A DNA stretch of 64,000 bases from Mesorhizobium sp. WSM4311 (lineage in GTDB: Bacteria > Pseudomonadota > Alphaproteobacteria > Rhizobiales > Rhizobiaceae), in contig NZ_NSFV01000007.1 in assembly GCF_002295115.1 (NCBI RefSeq), forward strand, positions 62,001-126,000, read 5' to 3'. Both the position numbers and the translations under genes were made by a program. Below the pieces are notes generated by a model, which did not search any database, was not told where the DNA came from, and saw only the letters and a program-made list of their open reading frames with translations. Shown in pieces: positions 51,092-60,368 of the stretch. Positions within the stretch are counted from its first letter, which is position 1; the number at the start of each line of letters is the position of its first letter.

Positions 51092-51949
51092 ATGGCCTCG
51101 CAGACGAAATCCGGTTCCGGCAGCGGCACGATCACCACCAAGGACGGCACGCAGATTTTCTACAAGGACTGGGGAACCGGTCAGCCCGTCGTCTTCCATC
51201 ATGGCTGGCCGTTGAGCAGCGACGACTGGGACGCACAGATGCTGTTCTTCCTGGCACAAGGCTACCGCGTCATCGCCCATGACCGGCGTGGCCATGGCCG
51301 CTCGGGGCAGACGGACACCGGCAACGAGATGGACACCTACGCCGCCGATGTCGCTGAACTCGCCGCGCATCTCGGCCTCAAGAACGCTATCCATGTCGGC
51401 CATTCGACCGGAGGCGGCGAGGTGGCGCGCTATGTCGCGAAGTACGGCTCAGGTGGCCGCGTCGCCAAGGCGGTGCTGATCGGCGCGGTGCCGCCGATCA
51501 TGCTCAAGACGGCGGCCAATCCCGGCGGCTTGCCGATCGAGGTCTTTGACGGTTTCCGCTCCGGCGTCGCAGCCAACCGCGCCCAGCTTTACCGGGATGT
51601 CCCGGCCGGCCCGTTCTATGGCTTCAACCGTCCGGACGCGGCAGTGTCGGAGGGCGTCATCGACAATTGGTGGCGCCAGGGCATGATGGGCGGCACCAAG
51701 GCGCATTACGATTGCATCAAGGCTTTCTCGGAAACCGACTTCACAGAGGATCTGAAGGCGATCGACGTGCCGGTGCTTGTCATGCATGGCGATGACGACC
51801 AGATCGTCCCGATCGCCGACTCAGCGCTGCTGTCGATCAAACTGCTCAAGAAGGGCGAGCTCAAGGTCTACAAGGGTTTCCCGCACGGCATGGCGACAAC
51901 CCACGCCGATGTCATCAACGCCGACCTGCTGGCCTTCTTCAAGGCCTGA
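51092..51949 (+). CDS. Alpha/beta-hydrolase, non-heme chloroperoxidase type
   Basis: Encodes 285 residues from ATG 51092, with AAGGAGA about eight bases upstream. Family hallmarks of cofactor-free haloperoxidases are seen: VVFHHGWPLSSDDWDAQM, VIAHDRRGHGRSGQ, the nucleophile elbow IHVGHSTGGGEVARYV (catalytic Ser), the acid in MHGDDDQIVP and the His in YKGFPHGMATTHADV. It may hydrolyse peroxy-acids or esters. No signal peptide; the first 15 residues are Ser/Gly-rich. Strongly linked to the divergent OhrR-type regulator. Closed by the terminator at 51961. Confidence 0.93.
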   Translation: MASQTKSGSGSGTITTKDGTQIFYKDWGTGQPVVFHHGWPLSSDDWDAQMLFFLAQGYRVIAHDRRGHGRSGQTDTGNEMDTYAADVAELAAHLGLKNAIHVGHSTGGGEVARYVAKYGSGGRVAKAVLIGAVPPIMLKTAANPGGLPIEVFDGFRSGVAANRAQLYRDVPAGPFYGFNRPDAAVSEGVIDNWWRQGMMGGTKAHYDCIKAFSETDFTEDLKAIDVPVLVMHGDDDQIVPIADSALLSIKLLKKGELKVYKGFPHGMATTHADVINADLLAFFKA

Positions 51950-51960
51950 GTTCTCTAAGA

Positions 51961-51995
51961 AAAAAGGGGCACCCGCCATTTGGCGGGTGCCTTTC
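51961..51995 (+). terminator. Intrinsic terminator after the chloroperoxidase-like gene
   Basis: GGCACCCGCCA (51968-51978), TT loop, TGGCGGGTGCC (51981-51991), followed by TTT, and preceded by an A run. The A run makes it usable in both directions, and the Fsr-like gene converges from the other side. Confidence 0.92.
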
Positions 51996-52020
51996 CGTAT
52001 CCGTTCGGGGGCAGCCGAAG

Positions 52021-53262
52021 CTAGGCTGCTGCCAGCGCCTTCCGGGCTTCCTTCATGTTGGGCAGGAACACCGTCAGCAGGCCCAGGAACGGCAGATACG
52101 AGCAGATCTGGAAGACGAAATCGATGCCTTTCATGTCGGCGACGACGCCGAGCACGGCCGCCGCGATGCCGCCCATGCCGAAGGCGAAGCCGAAGAAGAT
52201 GCCGGCGATCATGCCGACGCGGCCCGGCACCAGTTCCTGGGCGAAGACGACAATGTTGGAGAAGGCCGACGACAGGATGAGGCCGATCAGCACGGTGAGC
52301 ACCATCGTCCATTCCAGATTGGCGTAGGGCAGCGCCAGCGTGAAGGGCAGCACGCCGACGATCGAGAACCAGATCATCGCCTTCTGTCCGTAGCGATCGC
52401 CGAACGGGCCGCCGAGCAGGATGCCCAGCGCCGAGGCGCCGAGGAACAGGAACAGCATCACCTGGCTCATCTGCACCGACACCCCGAACTTATGGATCGA
52501 GTAGAAGGTGTAGTAGCTTGCAAGGCTGGCGATGTAGGCGTTCTTGCTCAGCACCAGCAGCGTCAGCACGATCAATGCCCACATCACCTTGCGGCGCGGG
52601 AAGGGCGAGACGAAGCTTGCCGCCTTGCGGGTGCCTTGCGCGGCGCGCAGGCGGCTGTACCAGCCGCCGACCTGCCACAAAACGACGATGCCGATCAGCG
52701 AGCCGACGGCGAACCAGGCGATGCTGGTCTGGCCGAACGGCACGACGATGAAGGCGGCCAGCAGCGGCCCCATCGACTGGCCGAAATTGCCGCCGACCTG
52801 GAACAGCGACTGCGCCAGGCCAAACCGGCCGCCCGAAGCGAAACGCGCGATGCGCGAGGATTCGGGATGAAAGATCGCCGAGCCGATGCCGATCAACGAG
52901 GCGCCAATCAGCAGCAGATAATAATGCCCGGCATAGGCCAGCACGACCAGGCCGATCAGCGACGAGGCCATGCCGTAGGGCAGGGAATAGGGCATCGGCC
53001 GCTTGTCGGTGATCATGCCGATCACCGGCTGCAGCAAGGATGCCGTCACCTGGAAGGTGAAGGTCAGCAGGCCGATCTGCCAGAAATCGAGGCCGTAATT
53101 CTGTTTCAGAAGCGGATAAATGGCCGATAGCAGCGACTGCATGATGTCGTTGATGCAATGGCAGAAGCTCACCGCCAGGATGACGGTGAAGGCCGTCGCC
53201 TGGGCTGAGGCGTGACTGGCGGTCGCTGGTGACGCGACGCTGGCGGCTGTCGTATCGGTCAA
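52021..53262 (-). CDS. Major facilitator superfamily exporter, fosmidomycin-resistance (Fsr) type
   Basis: Encodes 413 residues from TTG 53262 (LTDTTAASVASPATASH); GGAG lies eight bases upstream and this length fits Fsr (about 406). The open frame continues up to 53448, into the AraC gene, and is not preferred. Twelve membrane helices. Landmarks: SFCHCINDIMQSLLSAIYPL, LLTFTFQVTASLLQPVIGM and IGSAIFHPESSRIARFASGG, the Fsr-specific stretch. It exports an unidentified compound from the inner membrane. It is divergent from the AraC regulator at 53414, which may control it. Confidence 0.85.
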   Translation of the reverse strand: MTDTTAASVASPATASHASAQATAFTVILAVSFCHCINDIMQSLLSAIYPLLKQNYGLDFWQIGLLTFTFQVTASLLQPVIGMITDKRPMPYSLPYGMASSLIGLVVLAYAGHYYLLLIGASLIGIGSAIFHPESSRIARFASGGRFGLAQSLFQVGGNFGQSMGPLLAAFIVVPFGQTSIAWFAVGSLIGIVVLWQVGGWYSRLRAAQGTRKAASFVSPFPRRKVMWALIVLTLLVLSKNAYIASLASYYTFYSIHKFGVSVQMSQVMLFLFLGASALGILLGGPFGDRYGQKAMIWFSIVGVLPFTLALPYANLEWTMVLTVLIGLILSSAFSNIVVFAQELVPGRVGMIAGIFFGFAFGMGGIAAAVLGVVADMKGIDFVFQICSYLPFLGLLTVFLPNMKEARKALAAA

Positions 53263-53413
53263 GGCAGGCTCCGTGGTCTTTTTGGCGGGCACGCCCGCGG
53301 GCAATCTGGCGGACGCTCCCGCGGCCGCCTCAGGGACGGTTGCCTTATAAGCCGCTTGCCGCGCGATTTCTTTCGTGGTTTGGTCCAATAGTTTCGCAAG
53401 TGGGCCATACAAG

Positions 53414-54292
53414 ATGCCGCATGGCAGGGAAATCTTCCGCGCCGGCAATGCCGATCTCGGGCAGTTGCACCAGAGCCGCTGGCAATGGCTGGAGGAGGTC
53501 GCCGGGCCGGCGGTGGCGTTGCCGACCGAATATCCCGACGGCTACCACGTGCCGCAACACCGCCACAGGCGCAGCCAGTTGCTGCACGCGCTGGTCGGCG
53601 TCGTCCTGGTGACGACGCGGCATGGGCGCTGGATGGTGCCGCCAGACCACGCGATGTGGATTCCGGCCGGCATCGAGCATTCCGTCGAGATGCTGGGCGA
53701 TGTCTCGATGCGCTCGGTCTATGTCATGCCGGGCGCGATCCCGGGGCTGCCGGAGGGCTTGCGTGTCGTCGGCGTCACCGCGTTGATGCACAGCCTGATC
53801 GTGGAATCGGAGAAGCTGCCGCAAGGCGGCGAGTTGGAAGGACGCGGCGGGTTGATCATGAAGCTATTGCTGCATGAGATTCCGACCTTGCCGGAACGGC
53901 CGCTCGGCCTGCCATTCCCGTCCGATGCGAGGCTGGCGGCGCTGTGCCGCCGCTTCGTCGCCGCACCGTCGCCGCATGCGACGATCGACGAATGGGCTGA
54001 CGCCGCCGGCATGAGCCGGCGCTCCTTCACGCGCGCCTTCCAGCGCCAGACCGGCCTGTCGCTGTCGACATGGCGCCAGCAGGCCTGCCTGTTCGCGGCG
54101 CTGCCGCGGCTCGCCGATGGCGAGCCGATCACCCGGGTGGCGCTCGATCTCGGCTATGACAGCGTGCCGGCCTTCATCACCATGTTCAAGCGCATGCTGG
54201 GCTCGTCGCCGCGCGGCTATATGCGCGGCGCGCGAGACAACAGCGAAGGCATGCGGCGAGCCCCGCCTCGCCTTGAGGCCCCGGCGCCATAG
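53414..54292 (+). CDS. AraC-family transcriptional regulator
   Basis: Encodes 292 residues from ATG 53414 (MPHGREIFRAGNADLGQL). An N-terminal cupin-type ligand domain is at residues about 30-110 (HVPQHRHRRSQLLHALVG, then PPDHAMWIPAGIEHSVEM). The C-terminal double helix-turn-helix contains TIDEWADAAGMSRRSFTRAF and ITRVALDLGYDSVPAFITMF with the AraC signature ending SPRGYMR. It is divergent from the Fsr-like exporter, whose transcription it probably governs. Ligand unknown. Confidence 0.92.
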   Translation: MPHGREIFRAGNADLGQLHQSRWQWLEEVAGPAVALPTEYPDGYHVPQHRHRRSQLLHALVGVVLVTTRHGRWMVPPDHAMWIPAGIEHSVEMLGDVSMRSVYVMPGAIPGLPEGLRVVGVTALMHSLIVESEKLPQGGELEGRGGLIMKLLLHEIPTLPERPLGLPFPSDARLAALCRRFVAAPSPHATIDEWADAAGMSRRSFTRAFQRQTGLSLSTWRQQACLFAALPRLADGEPITRVALDLGYDSVPAFITMFKRMLGSSPRGYMRGARDNSEGMRRAPPRLEAPAP

Positions 54293-54318
54293 TAAGCAAT
54301 GCCGGAGCGCATTAACGC

Positions 54319-55296
54319 CTAGTCCATCTGAACGCCGCTCGCCTTGACGATCGGCTCCCATTTGGCGAGTTCAGCCTTCACATGCGTTGCCAGCTCTTCC
54401 GGAGTGGAGGCTACGATCGAGGCGCTGAATTGGCCCATGCGCGCAATCACATCGGGGTCCTGCAGCGCCTTGGCTGCTGCCTTATGGAGAACCTCGATCA
54501 CGTCCGCGGGGGTGCCCGCGGGCGCGAACAGGGCGTTCCAGCTGTAGGTTTCATAGCCAGGAATGGTTTCGGCAATTGCCGGGACGTCGGGGAAGGAGGG
54601 AACGCGCTCCTTGGTGGTGACGCCCAGGGCTCGCAGCGTCCCGCCCTTGATATGCCCCGATGAAGACGGCAGGTTGTCGAACATCATCGGCACCTGGTTG
54701 GCGATGACATCGTTCAGGGCCGGCCCGGCGCCCTTATAGGGTATGTGCTGCATGCTCACGCCGGCCATCGTCTTGAAAAGCTCGCCCGAGAGATGCAGCG
54801 GGGTGCCGTTACCCGATGAGGCGTAGGCGTATTTGTCCGGGTCCTTCTTCAACAGGTCGATCAGTTCCTTGACGTTCTGGGCAGGAAATTGAGGGTTCAC
54901 GACCAGGACGTTCGGCACCAGCACAAGCAGCGATATCGGAGCAAAATCCTTCTCCGCATCGTAGGGCTTGGTCTTGAGGATGAGCGGGTTGAGCGCGTGT
55001 GTCGCAACCGTGCCCATCAGAATCGTGTAGCCGTCAGGATCGGCCCGGGCGACCTGGGCCGCGCCGATGCTGCCGCCGGCCCCGCCGACATTCTCGACGA
55101 CAATCTGCTGCCCGAGGTTTTCGGACATCTTGTTGGCGACGAGGCGGGCGACCAGGTCCGTGGAGCCGCCCGCGGAAAAGGGAACAACCATCGTGATGGT
55201 CCGGTCCGGAAAATCGGCCGCCCAAGCCATTGGCGCCGAAAAGAGGGCCGCGACAGAAACGGCAAGCCCAAGCAAAGTCCTTCGCCGGATTGGCAT
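54319..55296 (-). CDS. Bug/TctC-family periplasmic solute-binding protein
   Basis: Encodes 325 residues from ATG 55296. A signal peptide with twin-arginine-like RRRTLLGLAV ends near AWAADF. The Bug fold is recognised by FPDRTITMVVPFSAGGSTD, the NVGGAGGSIGAAQVARADPDG stretch and HIPYKGAGPALNDVIANQV (key part YKGAGPA). These proteins bind carboxylates or related small molecules and usually serve a TctAB permease, but no permease gene is in the window; such orphans are common in this family. Ligand unknown. It stands alone between the AraC gene and prs. Confidence 0.92.
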   Translation of the reverse strand: MPIRRRTLLGLAVSVAALFSAPMAWAADFPDRTITMVVPFSAGGSTDLVARLVANKMSENLGQQIVVENVGGAGGSIGAAQVARADPDGYTILMGTVATHALNPLILKTKPYDAEKDFAPISLLVLVPNVLVVNPQFPAQNVKELIDLLKKDPDKYAYASSGNGTPLHLSGELFKTMAGVSMQHIPYKGAGPALNDVIANQVPMMFDNLPSSSGHIKGGTLRALGVTTKERVPSFPDVPAIAETIPGYETYSWNALFAPAGTPADVIEVLHKAAAKALQDPDVIARMGQFSASIVASTPEELATHVKAELAKWEPIVKASGVQMD

Positions 55297-55440
55297 ATGC
55301 TACTCCTCCATTGTCTACGGGGGCAGTATGCCACGGCAGGCGCGTCAGGAGAAATTTCTGCTCGCGGGGCGGCGCAGACAAGGGGCCGACAATAGGAGGC
55401 GTCCGCTCTACCTGGCCGACGTTTCGTCGATCGCGGGGGG

Positions 55441-56376
<936 letters not shown>

Positions 56377-56544
56377 GCACCGTTCCTGGTGGAGGATGGG
56401 AAGGCCTGACAGACTCTCCCGGACCTTTTAATCGGGCTTTTAGCGGCCCGCGCTGGTATTGCAAGCGCCGAGATCGGGAATCCGCCGGCTAAGCTGAAGA
56501 AAGGTTCGTGCCATCGCCGAGAGGCAACACTCAAGCATGCCCTG

Positions 56545-57174
56545 CTAGCCAGCCTTGCCACCCAGGAATGCCGCGAACTGGTCGATGGTCTGGTCGGCGA
56601 TCGACTGCATGGTGGCCGGCGAGACGCCCTTCCAGCTGTCGGCGCCGGCGCCGGCGCCGGAAGGCGCCTTCATCTGGCCGTTGATGCGGTGCAGGCGGTT
56701 GCCTGAGGGGTCGTAGACGTCCCAGACATAGATGACGGTGGTGTCCTTGCCCTCCGAAATCGCCGAGAAATAACCCTTCAGCACATGGGTCGCGGTCTGG
56801 TCGGCGCTGCCGGCGAGCGTAATGCCACGCTGCCTGGCGCGCGTCTGCAGTTCCGCCGTCAGCGGGGTCGCGGCCTCGACCGAAGCGCCGACGATCGGCG
56901 CGATCTGCAGCCGGGTCTTCGACAGGATGGCAGCACTTTGCGCCGAGGTGAGCGGCGTGGTGGTGGTTGCAGCAGCGCTCGTGGTGGCGGCAGGCGCGGT
57001 GGGTGACGTCGCGGCAACGGTGGCCGTCGTGCCACCCTGGGCTCCCGGCACGGGCTGCGCCGAGGCGGCCGGCGGGGTGATGGCGGATGGTTCGAGAACG
57101 TCCTTTGCGTTGGTGCAGGCAGCCAGAGCCAATGCCACAAGCAATGACACGGTCGTCACATGCGATCGTCTCAT
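56545..57174 (-). CDS. Lipoprotein, unknown
   Basis: Encodes 209 residues from ATG 57174 (MRRSHVTTVSLLVALALAAC), with a perfect lipobox LALAAC so that the Cys at residue 20 would be lipidated; the lipidating enzyme Lgt is encoded 3 kb away. A low-complexity Ala/Thr/Pro linker follows (about residues 30-75). A folded C-terminal domain comes last: ILSKTRLQIAPIVGASVEAA, THVLKGYFSAISEGKDTTVI and YVWDVYDPSGNRLHRINGQM. I recognise no family for it. It is outer-membrane or inner-membrane anchored by the lipid. Confidence 0.8.
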   Translation of the reverse strand: MRRSHVTTVSLLVALALAACTNAKDVLEPSAITPPAASAQPVPGAQGGTTATVAATSPTAPAATTSAAATTTTPLTSAQSAAILSKTRLQIAPIVGASVEAATPLTAELQTRARQRGITLAGSADQTATHVLKGYFSAISEGKDTTVIYVWDVYDPSGNRLHRINGQMKAPSGAGAGADSWKGVSPATMQSIADQTIDQFAAFLGGKAG

Positions 57175-57217
57175 TTGCCTTCTAACTCCTTGGCGAAGAA
57201 CGCCTCCCATTATGGAT

Positions 57218-58369
57218 TCACTGTACGATCAAGTCGAGATCATGGCGGGAAAGCGGCTTCGGCTGGGATTCGGTGGTCAGGTAGGTGCGGCCAAGCGTCA
57301 TTGCCGTCTCGGTCTCGGAATCCATGATGATCATGTGGGCGAACAGCGTCATGTGTGGCGCGATCGGCTCGGGATTGCCCTGGTAGAACATAGGCATGTC
57401 CATCCAGGACGGCGTGAAGCGGGCGCCGACGGAATAGCCGCAGGCGTTCAGCCGGTGCTTGGTCAGGCCGTGCGCCTCCATGGTGCGGGCGTGGGCGTCG
57501 AAGACGTCGCCGAACGTATTGGCCGGCGTCATCGCCTTTTCCACCGAGAGAAGGGCGGCACGCGCGGCATCGAACAGCTCCTGATGGCGCTTCGACACCT
57601 TGCCGGTCAGCACGGTGCGCATCATCGGCGCGTGATAGTGATGGAAGACACCGGCCCATTCGAGCGTCAGCTGGTCGTTCTTGGTGAGCTTGCGGCGGCC
57701 GGCCTTGTAGCGGCACAGCAGCGCATCGACGCCCGAACCGATGATGAATTCGTTGGCCGGATAGTCGCCGCCGCCGGCAAAGACCGCGCCCTGCATGGCG
57801 GCCAGGATCAGCGCCTCGTCGCCGCCCTGCTTGATCAGCGGCAGTGCCGCGTCCAGCGCGTCGTCGGAGAGGTTGGCGGCCTTCTCGGCCTTGGCGATCT
57901 CGGCCGGGCTCTTGAACAGGCGCAGCCGGCCGACAATGCCGGACGCGTCGGCGATCTGGCCGAAGGTCTGCAACTGCTCGTCCAGCCGGCGGCCATTATA
58001 GGCGGTCAGGCCATGGGTGTCGTATTCGACCCCAATGCGGGCGCCAAGCAGGTCGAGGTCGTTGAGCAGATTGCGCAGGTCGACCGCCGGGTTGGCGCCG
58101 TTGCGGTCGGTCCACAGCACGATGTTGTCGATGATCGAGGTGTGGCGCGCCTGGCGAAGGTCGGCCGAGCGGGTCAAAAGCACCATCGAGCCGTCGGCCT
58201 TCACCACCAGGCATTGGAAGAAGCAGAAGCCGAAGGTGTCGTAGCCGGTCAGCCAGTACATGCTTTCCTGCGCGAATAGCAGGATGGCGTCGAGCTTCTT
58301 CTCGGCCATCTCGATCATCAGCCGGTCGCGCCGCGCGTCAAATTCCGATCGTTCAAAATGCAGCGCCAT
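57218..58369 (-). CDS. M24-family (creatinase/ectoine-hydrolase-like) protein with replaced metal ligands
   Basis: Encodes 383 residues with the two-domain pita-bread fold: an N-terminal creatinase_N domain (MALHFERSEFDARRDRLMIE, then SMYWLTGYDTFGFCFFQC) and a C-terminal M24 domain from about residue 160. In metal-dependent aminopeptidases the five ligands are D, D, H, E and E. Here the first reads EWAGVF, the second YHAPMMRT and the third CGYSVGARF, so Asp, Asp and His appear replaced. The YHAPMMRT His aligns with the catalytic His of creatinase, which needs no metal. It may hydrolyse a creatine-, ectoine- or related amide. It ends one base before the pgeF start codon region and shares its strand. 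Confidence 0.85.
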   Translation of the reverse strand: MALHFERSEFDARRDRLMIEMAEKKLDAILLFAQESMYWLTGYDTFGFCFFQCLVVKADGSMVLLTRSADLRQARHTSIIDNIVLWTDRNGANPAVDLRNLLNDLDLLGARIGVEYDTHGLTAYNGRRLDEQLQTFGQIADASGIVGRLRLFKSPAEIAKAEKAANLSDDALDAALPLIKQGGDEALILAAMQGAVFAGGGDYPANEFIIGSGVDALLCRYKAGRRKLTKNDQLTLEWAGVFHHYHAPMMRTVLTGKVSKRHQELFDAARAALLSVEKAMTPANTFGDVFDAHARTMEAHGLTKHRLNACGYSVGARFTPSWMDMPMFYQGNPEPIAPHMTLFAHMIIMDSETETAMTLGRTYLTTESQPKPLSRHDLDLIVQ

Positions 58370-59163
58370 TATTCACTCTCCAAAACGATGGCCGAAACCT
58401 GCCGGCCGTAATCGGGTTCCTTGCGGTGCGTGGTGCGCCGGTAGGAGTAGAACAAATCTTCCTCGCCATAGGTGCAGCGCCCGAGGCCCTCGGCGGTCAC
58501 GCCGGCCCTGATGAGCCGGTCGACCGTGTAGCGGTTGAGGTCGAACATGGCATGGCCTGATGTGGCGGAGGGCGCGAAATAGCCGATGTTCTGCGCGTCG
58601 GCCTCGACGAAGCGGGCAACGAATTCCGGCCCGACTTCATAATTGGCGGGGCCGATCGAGGGGCCGAGCACGGCGACGATGTTTTCGCGCCGGGCGCCCA
58701 GGCTTTCCATGGCGGCAACGGTGTTCTCCAGCACGCCCGTAAAGGCACCTTTCCAGCCGGCATGCGCCGCGCCGATGATGCGCGCGCCGGAATCGGCAAA
58801 CAGCACCGGGCCACAGTCGGCGGTCGAGGCGCCGATGGCGATGCCCGGGCGGTCGGTGACGATGGCATCGGCCTTGGGCCGTTCGCCGGCAAAGGGTTCC
58901 CTGGCGACGATGACGTCGGGCGAATGGACCTGCCAGGCGGTCAGCAGATGGTTCGCCGGCACGCCCATCCAGGCGGCGACACGGGCGCGATTCTCGGCCA
59001 CCAGGGCCTTGTCGTCATCCGACCCGGTGCCGATGTTGAGGCCCTGATAGATGCCCGTCGAGACGCCGCCCATCCGGGTGAAATAGCCATGGCGGATGCC
59101 TTGTGCCTGCGCCTTGTCCAGCAGCGGCGACCGAACGGGATCCGGTTTGGTCTGATTCAGCAT
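58369..59163 (-). CDS. pgeF: Purine nucleoside phosphorylase YfiH / PgeF (laccase-domain family)
   Basis: Encodes 264 residues. Earlier called polyphenol oxidase; the family acts on purine nucleosides and also edits peptidoglycan precursors (PgeF). Metal-site segments: AWQVHSPDVIVA, STADCGPVLFAD and GAAHAGWKGAFTGVLENTV, with Cys and His ligands in place. The N-terminus reads IRHGYFTRMGGVSTGIYQG as usual. It overlaps the M24 gene by one base and is downstream of midA and lgt on the same strand; this order is conserved in rhizobia to my knowledge. Confidence 0.93.
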   Translation of the reverse strand: MLNQTKPDPVRSPLLDKAQAQGIRHGYFTRMGGVSTGIYQGLNIGTGSDDDKALVAENRARVAAWMGVPANHLLTAWQVHSPDVIVAREPFAGERPKADAIVTDRPGIAIGASTADCGPVLFADSGARIIGAAHAGWKGAFTGVLENTVAAMESLGARRENIVAVLGPSIGPANYEVGPEFVARFVEADAQNIGYFAPSATSGHAMFDLNRYTVDRLIRAGVTAEGLGRCTYGEEDLFYSYRRTTHRKEPDYGRQVSAIVLESE

Positions 59164-59279
59164 GCGGGCGTTGTTGTCCGTGTGGGCGGTTTCGTCAAGA
59201 AAAAGTCCGGAAGCGAGGTGGCCGGCTGTTCTGCCGCTCTTCTACCGGACGGGAGATTGGGAGGGGCAGCGGTGAAAAG

Positions 59280-60368
59280 TCAATCCGCCGTCGCAAAGGG
59301 CCGGATCGGCACACCGCGCGGCAGGACGGCAAGCACCTTGAACAGTTCGCCCATGGCCTGCGGTCCGGCGAGACGCTCGACATCGCCGGTGATCTTGTCG
59401 CGGGCCGCCTGGTCGCCGTCGGCGCCAAGCCGGCCGGCGCGCTCGAGAATGCCCATGCCGAGCAGGAAATTGCCTTGCGTCGACAGATGCGCGTCGAGAC
59501 CATGCGCGCGTACGGTGGCGGCAAGGGCGGCGAAATCGACATGCGAGGTGAGATCGGCCTCGCCGGGATTGGCCAGCACATCTTCGTGATCGTGTCGGCG
59601 CAAGGCCTGCAGCGTGTCGCCGACACCCGGCTGGAGATGGCCATAGTCTAGAAACAGCCCAGCGCCGCCGTTTCGGGCGATGCGCCCGGCAATGGCGGCC
59701 ATCAGGGCAGTGCGAGCCGGTGCCACTTCGACGATCGCGCCTTGCGGCGCTTCAGCGGCGTCGAGGGGCAATAGGGCCGAGTCAATCGAGCCGGCGCCGG
59801 CGAAGAAGCGCAGCTCGTCCTCATCGTCGAGGCCGACCATGCGCTCGCGCCAGCCCGTGCCGGCGCGGACGAACTGGCGGACCGGCACGGCGTCGAACAA
59901 TTCATTGCCGACGATGAGCAGCGGCTGATCGGGCAGGGTGTCGATGGTCTCGTGCCACCGAACCGCGAAAGGCGTCGCGCCCAGCGTCTGCTTCTGGATT
60001 TCAGTCAGGCGCGGGCTGGTCTCGATCATGGCGAAGGCGGCGCCATTGGCCAGGACCGGGTCGAGCCGCGACAGGGTGCGCAGCATGTCCTTCATCAGCG
60101 TGCCGCGACCCGGGCCGATCTCGGCGGTGGTGACCGGCATCGGCCGGCCAATCGCTGCCCAAACCTGATAAAGCCAGACGGCGACGAGTTCGCCGAACAT
60201 CTGGCTGATCTCGGGCGCGGTGACGAAGTCGCCGGCGGCGCCGAAGGGCTCGCGTGTCGTGTAGTAGCCGTCCGCGGGGTCGAACAGGCACATCGCCATG
60301 TACTCGTTGACGGGAAGGGGGCCGAGTGCCTCGATCAGGTCGACGATGCGGGTCTTCAGCCGCGTCAT
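59280..60368 (-). CDS. SAM-dependent methyltransferase, MidA/NDUFAF7 family
   Basis: Encodes 362 residues. The diagnostic stretch PLPVNEYMAMCLFDPADGYY and GAAGDFVTAPEISQMFGELV lies near the N-terminus, followed by the SAM-binding motif TAEIGPGRGTLMKDML and the later LLIVGNELFDAVPVRQFV. In mitochondria this family methylates an arginine of a complex I subunit (NDUFS2) for its assembly, so a complex I assembly role is inferred here. Overlaps lgt by four bases, so the two are co-translated. Confidence 0.93.
   Translation of the reverse strand: MTRLKTRIVDLIEALGPLPVNEYMAMCLFDPADGYYTTREPFGAAGDFVTAPEISQMFGELVAVWLYQVWAAIGRPMPVTTAEIGPGRGTLMKDMLRTLSRLDPVLANGAAFAMIETSPRLTEIQKQTLGATPFAVRWHETIDTLPDQPLLIVGNELFDAVPVRQFVRAGTGWRERMVGLDDEDELRFFAGAGSIDSALLPLDAAEAPQGAIVEVAPARTALMAAIAGRIARNGGAGLFLDYGHLQPGVGDTLQALRRHDHEDVLANPGEADLTSHVDFAALAATVRAHGLDAHLSTQGNFLLGMGILERAGRLGADGDQAARDKITGDVERLAGPQAMGELFKVLAVLPRGVPIRPFATAD

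Noticed and set aside
53262..53448. A longer N-terminus for the Fsr-like exporter
   Set aside because: It would overlap the divergent AraC gene, adds an unconserved Ala/Pro-rich stretch, and the TTG at 53262 has the better ribosome-binding site and the family length.
56822..58279. 485-codon plus-strand frame opposite the M24 gene
   Set aside because: Shadow frame crossing two conserved minus-strand genes.
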